Source: Castellaniella sp049651205
GTDB lineage: Bacteria; Pseudomonadota; Gammaproteobacteria; Burkholderiales; Burkholderiaceae_B
DNA length: 64,000 bases
Assembly (NCBI RefSeq): GCF_049651205.1
Contig: NZ_JBASBR010000007.1
Location: 543,388-607,387, forward strand
Direction of reading: 5' to 3'
A program made the translations under genes and the position numbers. Numbering within the stretch: position 1 is the stretch's first letter; each line of letters starts with the position of its first letter. This document shows, piece after piece, positions 18,038 through 26,857 of the stretch. The notes under the pieces are model-generated. The model saw nothing but the letters and a program-made list of their open reading frames with translations. It searched no databases and was not told where the DNA came from.

Positions 18038-19090
18038 TTAGTTTTCTGCCAGCGACGCGCAGTCGATCACGAAGCGGTATTTCACATCGCCACGTAGCAT
18101 GCGCTCGTAAGCCTCATTGATTTGATCCGCACGAATCATTTCGATGTCGGCGACGATGTGATGCTTGGCACAGAAGTCCAGCATCTCCTGGGTTTCCGGG
18201 ATGCCGCCAATCAGCGAGCCCGCCAAGCTACGGCGCCGGGCAATCAGGCTGAACACCGCCGGCGAGGGATGCGGCGAGGCTGGCGCCCCCACCAGCGTCA
18301 TCGTGCCATCACGCTTGAGCAGCGCAAAAAACGGATCCAGCGAATGCGGGGCCGCCACCGTATTGAGGATGAAATCCAGACTCGCCGCGTGGGCCGCCAT
18401 TTCGTCCGGATTGCGAGAGACCACCACCTCGTGGGCGCCCAGTTTCTTAGCCGCCTCACGTTTGGATTCTGAGGTGGTGAAGGCCACCACATGAGCACCC
18501 ATGGCATTGGCCAGCTTGATGCCCATATGACCCAGGCCACCGATCCCGACCACGCCCACTTTTTGGCCCGGCCCGACTTTCCAGTGCCGCAGCGGTGAAT
18601 ACGTGGTGATACCGGCGCACAGCAGCGGGGCGACCGCTGCCAGCTGATCCTCGGGGTGATGCACTTTAAGCACATAGCGCTGGTGCACCACAATCTGCTG
18701 CGAGTAGCCGCCCAGCGTATGGCCGGGAGCATCCGCGGTGGGGCCGTTATAGGTGCCCACCATGTGATCACAGTAGTTTTCCAGGCCGTCATCGCACTCG
18801 GCACAATGCTGGCAGCTATCGACAATACAGCCCACGCCAACAAGGTCGCCCGGCTTGTGGTTGGTGACATGTGCGCCCACCGCCAATACACGGCCCACGA
18901 TCTCGTGGCCAGGCACACAGGGATACTGCGTACCGGCCCACTCTGAGCGCACCTGATGCAAGTCGGAATGGCAAACGCCACAATAAGCAATCTCAATTTG
19001 TACATCGTGTTCACCCGGTGCACGGCGGGTGATAGCCAGGGGCTCCAGGGAAAGGTTCTTGGCGCGAGCGCCATATGCATGAATCGTCAT
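18038..19090 (-). CDS. Zinc-dependent NAD(P) alcohol dehydrogenase (cinnamyl-alcohol/YahK-type MDR)
   Basis: The start at ATG 19090 (MTIHAYGARAK) gives 350 residues; the longer frame upstream runs into the araC promoter region. Catalytic zinc residues are in CGVCHSDLH and VPGHEIVG, the structural zinc cysteines in CQHCAECDDGLENYC, and the Rossmann nucleotide loop is GVVGIGGLGHMGIKLA. The overall form matches the YahK/AdhC class of medium-chain dehydrogenases acting on a broad range of aldehydes and alcohols, usually with NADP(H). It diverges from the siderophore regulator gene and is not obviously linked to it. Confidence 0.9.
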   Translation of the reverse strand: MTIHAYGARAKNLSLEPLAITRRAPGEHDVQIEIAYCGVCHSDLHQVRSEWAGTQYPCVPGHEIVGRVLAVGAHVTNHKPGDLVGVGCIVDSCQHCAECDDGLENYCDHMVGTYNGPTADAPGHTLGGYSQQIVVHQRYVLKVHHPEDQLAAVAPLLCAGITTYSPLRHWKVGPGQKVGVVGIGGLGHMGIKLANAMGAHVVAFTTSESKREAAKKLGAHEVVVSRNPDEMAAHAASLDFILNTVAAPHSLDPFFALLKRDGTMTLVGAPASPHPSPAVFSLIARRRSLAGSLIGGIPETQEMLDFCAKHHIVADIEMIRADQINEAYERMLRGDVKYRFVIDCASLAEN

Positions 19091-19240
19091 GATTGGGTTC
19101 CTTCGAGACCGCGGGATGTAAAGATCTGCGCAGATGCAGCCGGGTGCGGCCAGGATATCCAGTATAGCCAGCATGGATTCAATAATAGGAAAGAGACGCA
19201 TTACCGGTTATGATAGGCACGACCCAACCCCACTGCCCTA

Positions 19241-20194
19241 ATGGATACCCACACGCCCCATACACCCCCCCAGCAGTTGTCCGTCTCCGATCTACGCAGT
19301 TTCGGCGACCGCTTTGGCATCGACTATCATTTCTCCCTCCCCTTTGCGGCGCACACCGACCTCCCGGTTTTGCGCGGCAAGGTCGAAGAATTACCGCTGC
19401 CTTCAGGCCTGCATCTCACCCACTCTTCCCTGGATGTATTGCAACCCTATGAAACTTTGTCTACACGGGGCACTGCGATTTTTCTTTTGATCGTTCTGGA
19501 AGGTTGCGTACGACTGACGATTGCGGGTCAGCAGTACGTGGCCGAGGCGGGTATGGCCATCACTACTCACCTCGACAAACAAAGCACCTTGCAGGCCACC
19601 CACGCGCCCAAACAGCACCTGAGAACACTCACGGTCGCACTGGACATCAGCCCGGCGACCCAGACCAAGCCAGCCTGGTTGCCAGAGGATTTTCTCGCAT
19701 CAACCAAGCCAGCCACCAAACTGTGGCATGTCCCAGGCCATCTGCATCAATCCTTGCAGCACTGGCAAGCTTTGCAACCGGCTGGGGCTTTACAGCAGCG
19801 GCTACTGCTTGAGGGGCTGGCCCTGCAACTGCTTGCCTACGGCCTGGATAGCAAACCGGCGCCCCGGCCACCCGCGATTTCTCCAGGAGAACGCAAGCGC
19901 CTTGAAGCCGTGCGCCAGCGCCTGGATCTTGCTCCCGATCTGGATTACTCGGTAGATCAGCTCGCCGCACAAGCTGCGATGAGCACCAGCAGCTTTCGCA
20001 GCAAGTTTCGCCTGATGTTTGGCGTACCGGTACTCAGCTATTTACGCAACCAGCGCCTGGAACTGGCCCGCCAATACTTATTGCAAGGCCATTCGGTACA
20101 GCAGGCTGCGCACCTCAGCGGCTACCGCTACACCACCAATTTCGCCACAGCATTTCGCAAACACTACGGCGTGTCACCTAACCGCCTCAGCTAA
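19241..20194 (+). CDS. AraC-family transcriptional regulator of siderophore uptake (PchR-like)
   Basis: The 317-residue protein has a C-terminal AraC double helix-turn-helix (about residues 220-315) with DQLAAQAAMSTSSFRSKFR and VQQAAHLSGYRYTTNFATAF, ending in the family signature FRKHYGVSPN. The N-terminal half is a divergent ligand-binding region. Its place directly before a TonB-dependent receptor, on the same strand and 112 bp away, matches PchR/AlcR-type activators that bind a ferric siderophore and switch on the matching receptor. The siderophore itself cannot be deduced. Confidence 0.85.
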   Translation: MDTHTPHTPPQQLSVSDLRSFGDRFGIDYHFSLPFAAHTDLPVLRGKVEELPLPSGLHLTHSSLDVLQPYETLSTRGTAIFLLIVLEGCVRLTIAGQQYVAEAGMAITTHLDKQSTLQATHAPKQHLRTLTVALDISPATQTKPAWLPEDFLASTKPATKLWHVPGHLHQSLQHWQALQPAGALQQRLLLEGLALQLLAYGLDSKPAPRPPAISPGERKRLEAVRQRLDLAPDLDYSVDQLAAQAAMSTSSFRSKFRLMFGVPVLSYLRNQRLELARQYLLQGHSVQQAAHLSGYRYTTNFATAFRKHYGVSPNRLS

Positions 20195-20254
20195 AACCCA
20201 TTTTGTTGTCGCGCATACGACACTCAACATCCTGCATATCTCCCAGAATTGATA

Positions 20255-20273
20255 AATGATAATAATAATAGTT
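20255..20273 (+). promoter_or_regulatory. Fur-box-like site upstream of the TonB receptor
   Basis: AATGATAATAATAATAGTT is close to the Fur consensus; the left TGATAAT half is perfect and the right half weaker. It lies 34 bp before the receptor start. Iron repression of the uptake operon is the natural reading. Confidence 0.6.
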
Positions 20274-20306
20274 CTTAATCAATATATATTTCTGGAAGTC
20301 CGTGTT

Positions 20307-22448
20307 ATGACTATGCCTCGCAGAACCCAGCTCTCGCTGGTCGTCGCACTTTTGGCAACCGGCCTGGGCAACGTGTCGCAGGCTCAGCAAGCGGTTGGCG
20401 AATCCGTGCAGGCAACCGCCACACCATCCGATAGCGACGTCCAATCCGCGCAAGAGATGGGCGCCATTACCGTGAATGCCCAACAGGGCGCAACCAAACT
20501 ATTGACGCCGATTGTTGAAACGCCGCAGTCGGTTTCCGTGATCACACAAGAGCAGGTACGGGAACAAGGCGCCACCAGCGTACAACGCGCCACAGCCTAT
20601 ACCGCCGGGGTGTTCAGCAACCAGGTCGGCGCATCCAACCGCTTCGATTACCTGGTGATGCGCGGGTTTTCTGACGGCAGCCTGGGCAATACCTATTTGA
20701 ACGGCCTGAAGATCCTGGGGGACACCAATTCGCACAGTTCATTGGTGATTGACCCCTGGTTTCTAGACACGATTGAAGTGGTGCGTGGCCCGGCATCCGT
20801 GCTGTACGGGCAGTCTTCGCCTGGCGGAATCGTGGCCTTGCAGACGCGCCGGCCCGAATTTGCGTCTTTTGGCGAAATCGAACTGGGTATCGGCACCGAC
20901 CACCAGGCATATGGCGCCTTTGACCTTAACGACACACTTGCCGACGGCAAAATCGCCTGGCGGCTGGACGGCAAGGTACGCCGTGCCGATGCACAGGTGG
21001 ATAAGGTGAAGGAAGAGCGCTATGCACTGATGCCTTCTCTTACCTGGAAAATCACCCCGGACACTACCCTGGACTTGATGGCGTATATCCAGCGTGAACC
21101 TGAAGGCGGCTACCACTCGGGCCTGCCGTACGAAGGCACGGTAGTGCCGCATGATGGCAACATGGTGTCACGGTCTTTCTACGAAGGCGAACCGGGTCAC
21201 GAGAAATACGAACGCAACCAGACACTGCTGGCCTACGGCCTGACGCATCATTTCAACGACGCCGTCACGTTTCGCCAGAACGCGCAATACCTGAAATCGA
21301 AAGTGACGCTTGAGCAGGTGTACGCCTTTGGCTGGGCCTCCCCCACCGAGCTGTACCGCTACTACTCAGGCAGTAATGAAGACCTCAGCGCCTTTGCCAT
21401 CGACAATCAGCTGGAGTTTCGCTTTGATACGGGCACCGTGGGACACCGCGTACTGACGGGGATGGATTATCAATGGCGAGAGAACGATGTCAGTTGGCCC
21501 TCTGGTGCGTTTCCCAACATCGATGCGTTCAATCCCGTGTACGGTGCATCACCCACCGCCATGTACGACCCATTGCAAGAGCGGCATGTACTTAAGCAGA
21601 CCGGTTTTTATGCACAGGACCTGATGAGCTGGAAACAATGGCACCTGACGCTGGGCGGCCGTTACGACCGTGTGGATATCCGCAGTACCAATCTGGACAG
21701 CCAGGCCCAAAGCACCCTGGAGGACGGCCAGTTCAGTGGCCGTGCCGCCTTGATGTACTCGTTTGATAACGGCTTTGCACCGTATGTCAGCTACTCCACC
21801 GCTTTTACGCCCACAAGCTTTACGGATGTACAGGGCAATTTGCTTAAACCCATGGAAGGCACGCAATGGGAAACAGGCCTCAAGTACCAGCCCGTGGGTA
21901 GCCGCGACCTCTACACCATCGCGCTATATGACATCCGGCAGAAAAATGTGGCCACCAAAGAGCAACCCACGGATCCCTACCGTGCAGTGGGCGAGATCCA
22001 TTCTCGCGGGATAGAACTGGAGGCCAACACCTGGCTCAGCCAGCAGTTGCGCCTGCAGGCCAGCTACAGCTACAACGATATCCGCTACGCCAAGAGCGAC
22101 GATGGCCACGAGGGCAACCGTGCCATCTACGCGCCCAGGCACATGGCAAGCCTGTGGGCCACGTACGAGCATAGCGGCAGCTTGCGCGGCCTCAGCACCG
22201 CTGCCGGGGTGCGCCATGTGGCGGGGGTTCAGTCTGATCGTGCCAACACACATACCCTGCCCGCTTACACACTGCTTGATCTGGCCCTGGGCTACGATTT
22301 TAAAACCCTGGGGGCCGACGGCTTGAGTGCAAGGCTTAATGTGCTGAACGTGCTGGACAAGAAATACGTGGCAAGCTGCAACTCGCTTGAGTTTTGCTAC
22401 TTTGGTGCAGGCCGTAGCGTGACACTTAATATGAACTATCAGTTCTGA
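20307..22448 (+). CDS. TonB-dependent siderophore receptor
   Basis: The 713-residue outer-membrane protein starts at ATG 20307 (MTMPRRTQ; ATG 20313 is also possible) and has a signal peptide ending near SQAQQ. A TonB-box-like MGAITVNAQQ precedes the plug domain (about residues 55-170), which contains VETPQSVSVITQEQVR and EVVRGPASVLYGQSSPGG, both standard for siderophore receptors. The rest is a 22-strand barrel ending MNYQF with the C-terminal aromatic residue needed for insertion. Its context (fhuFCDB downstream, hydroxamate type) suggests a ferrichrome- or ferrioxamine-like ligand; no siderophore biosynthesis genes are near, so it probably imports foreign siderophores. It overlaps fhuF by one base. 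Confidence 0.95.
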   Translation: MTMPRRTQLSLVVALLATGLGNVSQAQQAVGESVQATATPSDSDVQSAQEMGAITVNAQQGATKLLTPIVETPQSVSVITQEQVREQGATSVQRATAYTAGVFSNQVGASNRFDYLVMRGFSDGSLGNTYLNGLKILGDTNSHSSLVIDPWFLDTIEVVRGPASVLYGQSSPGGIVALQTRRPEFASFGEIELGIGTDHQAYGAFDLNDTLADGKIAWRLDGKVRRADAQVDKVKEERYALMPSLTWKITPDTTLDLMAYIQREPEGGYHSGLPYEGTVVPHDGNMVSRSFYEGEPGHEKYERNQTLLAYGLTHHFNDAVTFRQNAQYLKSKVTLEQVYAFGWASPTELYRYYSGSNEDLSAFAIDNQLEFRFDTGTVGHRVLTGMDYQWRENDVSWPSGAFPNIDAFNPVYGASPTAMYDPLQERHVLKQTGFYAQDLMSWKQWHLTLGGRYDRVDIRSTNLDSQAQSTLEDGQFSGRAALMYSFDNGFAPYVSYSTAFTPTSFTDVQGNLLKPMEGTQWETGLKYQPVGSRDLYTIALYDIRQKNVATKEQPTDPYRAVGEIHSRGIELEANTWLSQQLRLQASYSYNDIRYAKSDDGHEGNRAIYAPRHMASLWATYEHSGSLRGLSTAAGVRHVAGVQSDRANTHTLPAYTLLDLALGYDFKTLGADGLSARLNVLNVLDKKYVASCNSLEFCYFGAGRSVTLNMNYQF

Positions 22449-23188
22449 TGCAGGCAACGCTGTTGATCCAGAAGCTGCAGGAAGATGCAGCGCTTGCCCC
22501 CCTATTGCCGCTGCTGGTGAGCGGCCAACAGGACGGGCTCTGGTTGACAGCGCGCGAACTCCAGCACCCCGAAACGCTGGCGCCCCTGCTAAAGGATTTT
22601 TCTACGGAAGAAGGCTGGCCTGGCGGAGACGGCCGCGCCATCGCATCGTTGTGGTCGCGGTGGCATTTCGCTGCCGTGCTGTCGCCATGGGTGGCCGCCT
22701 TGCTGCTGCATCGGCACACCCCTGTATTGCAGGCGATTCAGCTTTCGCCCCAGCACAAAACCTGCGGCGTGGCCTGGGAGCCGGTTGTCCCGGCACTTGA
22801 GCCCGCCTCTGCACAAACAGCGTGCGAACAGATCGTGCAACAGATGCAGCCGCTGATTGAATCGCTGCACAAAGTTTCCCGGACATCTCCCAGGGTATTC
22901 TGGAGCAATCTGGGCAACCTGCTTGAATACCTGGTGCAGCAACTGCGTGAGCACCCAGGGGCCAGCCCAAAAGTGCTGCAGGCATTTGAGAACCTTTTAA
23001 CGTCGCCCTCACTGAGCGATGGCAAGCCAAACCCGCTGCAACAGCCCGTACGTGACGTGCCTGCACCTGCGGCCGACACGGGCTGCACGTGCCGTGTGCG
23101 CAAAATTTGCTGCCTTTACTACCTGCTGCCGGGCACCAGCCTGTGTGAAAACTGCCCTCGTCCAGCCCCCGCACACCAACATGTTTGA
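22448..23188 (+). CDS. fhuF: FhuF-like siderophore-iron reductase (2Fe-2S)
   Basis: The 246-residue protein ends with the FhuF signature: four cysteines in the spacing CC-x10-C-x2-C (CCLYYLLPGTSLCENC, about residues 223-238), which in FhuF bind an unusual 2Fe-2S cluster that reduces ferric hydroxamate siderophores in the cytoplasm to release iron. An extra CTC motif lies just before it. It starts on the last base of the receptor gene's stop codon and overlaps the ATPase gene by 8 bp, so translation is coupled across the operon. Confidence 0.88.
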   Translation: MQATLLIQKLQEDAALAPLLPLLVSGQQDGLWLTARELQHPETLAPLLKDFSTEEGWPGGDGRAIASLWSRWHFAAVLSPWVAALLLHRHTPVLQAIQLSPQHKTCGVAWEPVVPALEPASAQTACEQIVQQMQPLIESLHKVSRTSPRVFWSNLGNLLEYLVQQLREHPGASPKVLQAFENLLTSPSLSDGKPNPLQQPVRDVPAPAADTGCTCRVRKICCLYYLLPGTSLCENCPRPAPAHQHV

Positions 23189-23948
23189 ACTTCAACACGC
23201 CGGCTTTCGTCTGCCGGAAAAAACACTGCTGCACGCCACCAGCCTGCGATTTGATTCTGCCGGTATCCATGGCCTGATCGGACACAATGGCTCGGGCAAA
23301 TCGACACTGATCAAACTGCTGGCGGGACAATTGACGCCAACAACCGGCAGCGCATGTTTTGACGGCCGGCCCATCCGGCAATGGAACAAGCGGCTGTTTG
23401 CCCGCCAGGTGGCTTACCTGCCGCAGCAACTGCCACCCTCAGAGCACCTGACGGCACAGGATCTGATCCGCTTTGGGCGCTACCCCTGGCTGGGTTTCTT
23501 AGGGCGTGCGGGTGCGCAGGACAAGGCCGAAGTTGAGCGCGCCATGGCACTGACACAGACCTCGGCTTACCGGCATCAGCGGGTTGACACCTTGTCCGGG
23601 GGCGAGCGGCAGCGCGTGTGGCTGGCCATGCTGCTGGCCCAGAACAGCCGCTTTTTGCTGCTGGATGAACCCCTGGCGGCACTGGATATTGCTCACCAGA
23701 TCGAAGTACTGGAACTGATCCGCACGCTAAGCCGGGAACTAGGCCTGGGCATCATGCTGGTATTGCATGACATCAACCTGGCAGCACGCTATTGCGACCA
23801 CCTGATTGCCCTGCGCGGCGGCCAGGTGATTGCCTCCGGGACCCCGCGGGACATCATGACCCCGACGTGTCTGCACGGCATCTATGGGGTAGACGTGAGT
23901 ATGGTGGCCCATCCGGTGTTGGGCACGCCGGTGGCTTTGGTGAACTAA
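23181..23948 (+). CDS. fhuC: Siderophore ABC transporter ATP-binding protein (FhuC/FecE type)
   Basis: The 255-residue ATPase from ATG 23181 carries Walker A GHNGSGKST (about residues 34-42), a Q-loop in AYLPQQLP, the signature LSGGERQRVWLAMLLAQ, Walker B LLLDEPLAALD and the H-loop histidine in VLHDINLAARY. It energises transport through the FhuB-type permease encoded two genes downstream. The ATG lies inside the end of fhuF (8-bp overlap). A longer frame upstream is only the shadow of fhuF. Confidence 0.94.
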   Translation: MFELQHAGFRLPEKTLLHATSLRFDSAGIHGLIGHNGSGKSTLIKLLAGQLTPTTGSACFDGRPIRQWNKRLFARQVAYLPQQLPPSEHLTAQDLIRFGRYPWLGFLGRAGAQDKAEVERAMALTQTSAYRHQRVDTLSGGERQRVWLAMLLAQNSRFLLLDEPLAALDIAHQIEVLELIRTLSRELGLGIMLVLHDINLAARYCDHLIALRGGQVIASGTPRDIMTPTCLHGIYGVDVSMVAHPVLGTPVALVN

Positions 23949-23951
23949 GCC

Positions 23952-24812
23952 ATGCGCATGTGGATCTCCCTGCTGGTGCTATGCCTGGGCCTGCTGCCTG
24001 CTCTTGCCGCCACACAGCAGACGTCGCCGGACACGCCCGCAATCATCACGCTGGACTGGACACTGGCCGAAACCTTGACGGCAATCGGGCACCCACCTGC
24101 CGGAGTGGCCCAGATCGCCGATTACCACAGCTGGGTCGGCAAACCCATATTGCCCGCCGACACCATAGACCTGGGCTTGCGCAGCCAGCCGTCGATGGAG
24201 CTTATGGCCGCGATGAATCCTGATCTGCTGCTGATCACGCCGATGTTTGCCAATATGGCAAATCAGCTGAAAGCCATCGCCCCCGTGGTGACCGTACCAC
24301 TGTATGATCCGCAGGCCGACACCTGGCAAACCCTGGTGGACATGACCCGGACGCTCGGCCACATGACGCATCGTGAGGCCGCCGCGCAGGCCCTGATCCG
24401 TGACACGACCACGATGCTGGATGCCGGGCGGGCCCGGCTGCGGGGATGCGGCCCCTTGCTGGTGATTCAGTTTGCGGACGACCGCCACCTGCGCGTCTAT
24501 GGTGGCAACAGCCTGTACCAGCATGTACTGGATCGGCTGGGCATCCGCAATGCCTGGACTGGCGCCGTAAACAGATGGGGATACCGCCTGCTTGCGCTGC
24601 ACGAGCTGGCCAAGCTGGACGGGCGTGTCGTCATCATAGAACCCGTGCCACTGGGCACGCTGGCGCGCCTGCAAAACAATGCACTGTGGCGAGGCTTGCC
24701 TGTCGTCAAGCAGCAGCCGCTCCGTGTATTGCCGCCCGTCTGGAGCGTTGGGGGGCTACCATCCGCCCAACGTTTTGCGCAGTTGCTTGAGCAAACAGTG
24801 TGCAAACCATGA
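23952..24812 (+). CDS. fhuD: Siderophore ABC transporter periplasmic binding protein (FhuD type)
   Basis: The 286-residue protein has a signal peptide (MRMWISLLVLCLGLLPALAA) and a class III binding-protein fold: an IITLDWTLAETLTAIGHPP opening, NPDLLLITPMF, a long connecting helix around residues 130-155, and a C-terminal VWSVGGLPSAQRF as in FhuD. It carries the ferric siderophore from the receptor to the permease. It starts 3 bp after the ATPase stop and overlaps the permease start by ATGA. Confidence 0.9.
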   Translation: MRMWISLLVLCLGLLPALAATQQTSPDTPAIITLDWTLAETLTAIGHPPAGVAQIADYHSWVGKPILPADTIDLGLRSQPSMELMAAMNPDLLLITPMFANMANQLKAIAPVVTVPLYDPQADTWQTLVDMTRTLGHMTHREAAAQALIRDTTTMLDAGRARLRGCGPLLVIQFADDRHLRVYGGNSLYQHVLDRLGIRNAWTGAVNRWGYRLLALHELAKLDGRVVIIEPVPLGTLARLQNNALWRGLPVVKQQPLRVLPPVWSVGGLPSAQRFAQLLEQTVCKP

Positions 24813-26785
24813 AGGTTTCTGCGCGCGCTGCACTGCTGATCTGCCTGTTATCCATGGTGCTGCTGGTTACGCTGGCGGGGATGAATCTGCAGTCGCAAGG
24901 CGGTATCCAGGCAGCGGTGCACGCCTTGCATGTGGATCTCTCCAACGCATCAATAACGGAGCTGCTGCTTTCACAAAGCTGGTGGCCCCGCCTGACACTG
25001 GCCCTGCTGGCAGGCGGCGGCCTGGCATTGGCCGGCGAGTTGCTGCAACTGCTGTTGCGCAACCCGCTGGCCTCGGCCACCACGTTGGGCATCTCCAGCG
25101 GCGCCAGCCTGATGCTGATGCTGACCACGCTGTTGGCACCCGGGCTGCTGGCGCTGGGCCAGGAATGGGTTGCCATGCTGGGGGCGGGCCTGTCACTGGC
25201 ACTGGTCTTTGGGCTCGGTTGGCGCTCCGGCCTCAATCCCGTGGTGCTGATCGTGATCGGCATGACACTGAACCTGCTGCTGGGCGGGCTATCCATGGTG
25301 TGCCTGTTGTTCAACCAGGAAGCCCTTTCCGGGCTGCTGATCTGGGGAGCGGGTTCTTTGGCACAGCAGGGATGGGATGGCGTGCAGTTTTTTCTGCCAC
25401 GGCTGCTGGTGGCGATGCTGTGTGTACTGCTTTTGCTGCGTCACCTGCGGCTGATGGCGCTGAACGATGCCACCTTGCGCAGTCTGGGCATCTCGGTGCG
25501 CGCAGTGCGGCTATACGGCTTGGGCGTTGCCGTTTTTCTCACAGGCAGCCTGGTCAGCTGCGTAGGCATTATCGGCTTTGTGGGGCTTGTGGCACCCAAC
25601 ATCATGCGGCTCGCAGGCGCCATCCGCCTGGAGGCAAGGCTGCCGCTCTCCATGTTGTTTGGCGCCTTGCTGCTTGCCGCCGCCGATCAACTGGTGCAGG
25701 CAAGCAGCGCCTGGCAAACCACTTTTGTACCCACAGGTGCCATCACCGCCGTCCTGGGCGTACCCCTTTTATTGTGGCTGCTGAGCCGCCTGCACCTTGG
25801 CAGCTGGGACATGCCGGCCCTGGGTGGCAACGCGTCCCAAGGCAAACCTGCTTTCAGCCTGATCTGGCCCGCCCTTGCCCTGATATTGGCCACACTGCTT
25901 GCCCTGGCGTTTGGACAAGCGCTTGACGGCTGGACCTGGCAATCTCCGTTAAGCCCCGAGAGCCTGACATGGCGGCTGCCGCGTGTGGTTGCCGCCAGTT
26001 GCGGCGGCCTGCTGTTGGCACTGGCGGGCAGCATTCTTCAGCGCCTTACCGGCAACCCCATGGCCAGCCCGGAGCTGCTAGGCGTCAGTAGCAGCAGCGC
26101 CATCGTGCTGGTACTGGGCATGTTTCTGCTGGATCAGCCCAGCTACCTGACGCTTGCCGGCATGGCGCTGCTGGGCGCCAGTGTTGCATTGCTGCTGATT
26201 GTGCTGCTAAACCGGCGCAGCCATTTTTCGGCCCAAGGCGTATTGCTGACGGGCGTTGCCCTGGGCGCGCTGTATGAAGCACTTAGAAACCTGCTGTTGG
26301 CCGATGGCGACCCGCGTGGCCAACAGGTAACCGCCTGGCTGTCGGGCTCTACCTATTACGCCACACCATCCGGCAGCACCTTTTTGATGGCTCTGTCATT
26401 GCTGTTGCTGCCGCTGGTATTTATTTTTAGCCGCTGGCTGGATATCTTGCCCCTGGGCGCAGCCGCCGCCCAGGCGCTGGGGGTACCGCTAAAACAGGCG
26501 CGGCTACTGCTTTTGCTGCTGACCGCCCTGCTGAGTGCACTGGCCACACTGGTGGTGGGCCCTCTGGCCTTTGTAGGCCTGATTGCCCCTCATTTGGCCT
26601 ACCTACTGGGGTTTCGCCGCGCCTCCAGCCAGTTGCTTGCCGCCGCACTGATCGGCACCCTGATCATGGTGCTGGCAGACTGGGCGGGCAGGCAAGTGCT
26701 GTTTCCCCAGGAGATCCCCGCAGGCTTGATGGCGTCACTGCTGGGCGGCAGCTATTTCTTGTGGCAGATACGGCGCGGGCGATGA
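24809..26785 (+). CDS. fhuB: Siderophore ABC transporter permease, fused double-length FhuB
   Basis: The 658-residue protein contains two tandem FecCD-type permease halves (about residues 1-330 and 345-658), each with roughly ten membrane helices. The repeats can be matched at LQLLLRNPLASATTLGIS and LQRLTGNPMASPELLGVS, and at GIIGFVGLVAPNIMRL and GPLAFVGLIAPHLAYL (the coupling helix facing the ATPase). A fused arrangement like E. coli FhuB removes the need for two permease subunits. The ATG at 24809 overlaps the fhuD stop; a GTG at 24800 is an alternative. The operon ends after it. Confidence 0.94.
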   Translation: MKVSARAALLICLLSMVLLVTLAGMNLQSQGGIQAAVHALHVDLSNASITELLLSQSWWPRLTLALLAGGGLALAGELLQLLLRNPLASATTLGISSGASLMLMLTTLLAPGLLALGQEWVAMLGAGLSLALVFGLGWRSGLNPVVLIVIGMTLNLLLGGLSMVCLLFNQEALSGLLIWGAGSLAQQGWDGVQFFLPRLLVAMLCVLLLLRHLRLMALNDATLRSLGISVRAVRLYGLGVAVFLTGSLVSCVGIIGFVGLVAPNIMRLAGAIRLEARLPLSMLFGALLLAAADQLVQASSAWQTTFVPTGAITAVLGVPLLLWLLSRLHLGSWDMPALGGNASQGKPAFSLIWPALALILATLLALAFGQALDGWTWQSPLSPESLTWRLPRVVAASCGGLLLALAGSILQRLTGNPMASPELLGVSSSSAIVLVLGMFLLDQPSYLTLAGMALLGASVALLLIVLLNRRSHFSAQGVLLTGVALGALYEALRNLLLADGDPRGQQVTAWLSGSTYYATPSGSTFLMALSLLLLPLVFIFSRWLDILPLGAAAAQALGVPLKQARLLLLLLTALLSALATLVVGPLAFVGLIAPHLAYLLGFRRASSQLLAAALIGTLIMVLADWAGRQVLFPQEIPAGLMASLLGGSYFLWQIRRGR

Positions 26786-26857
26786 GGGGGATTACCCCCA
26801 CCCCCGCAGAAAGCGTATGTTGGCTATCGTTCTGGCGGCTGTTGCTGAATCAGATGA

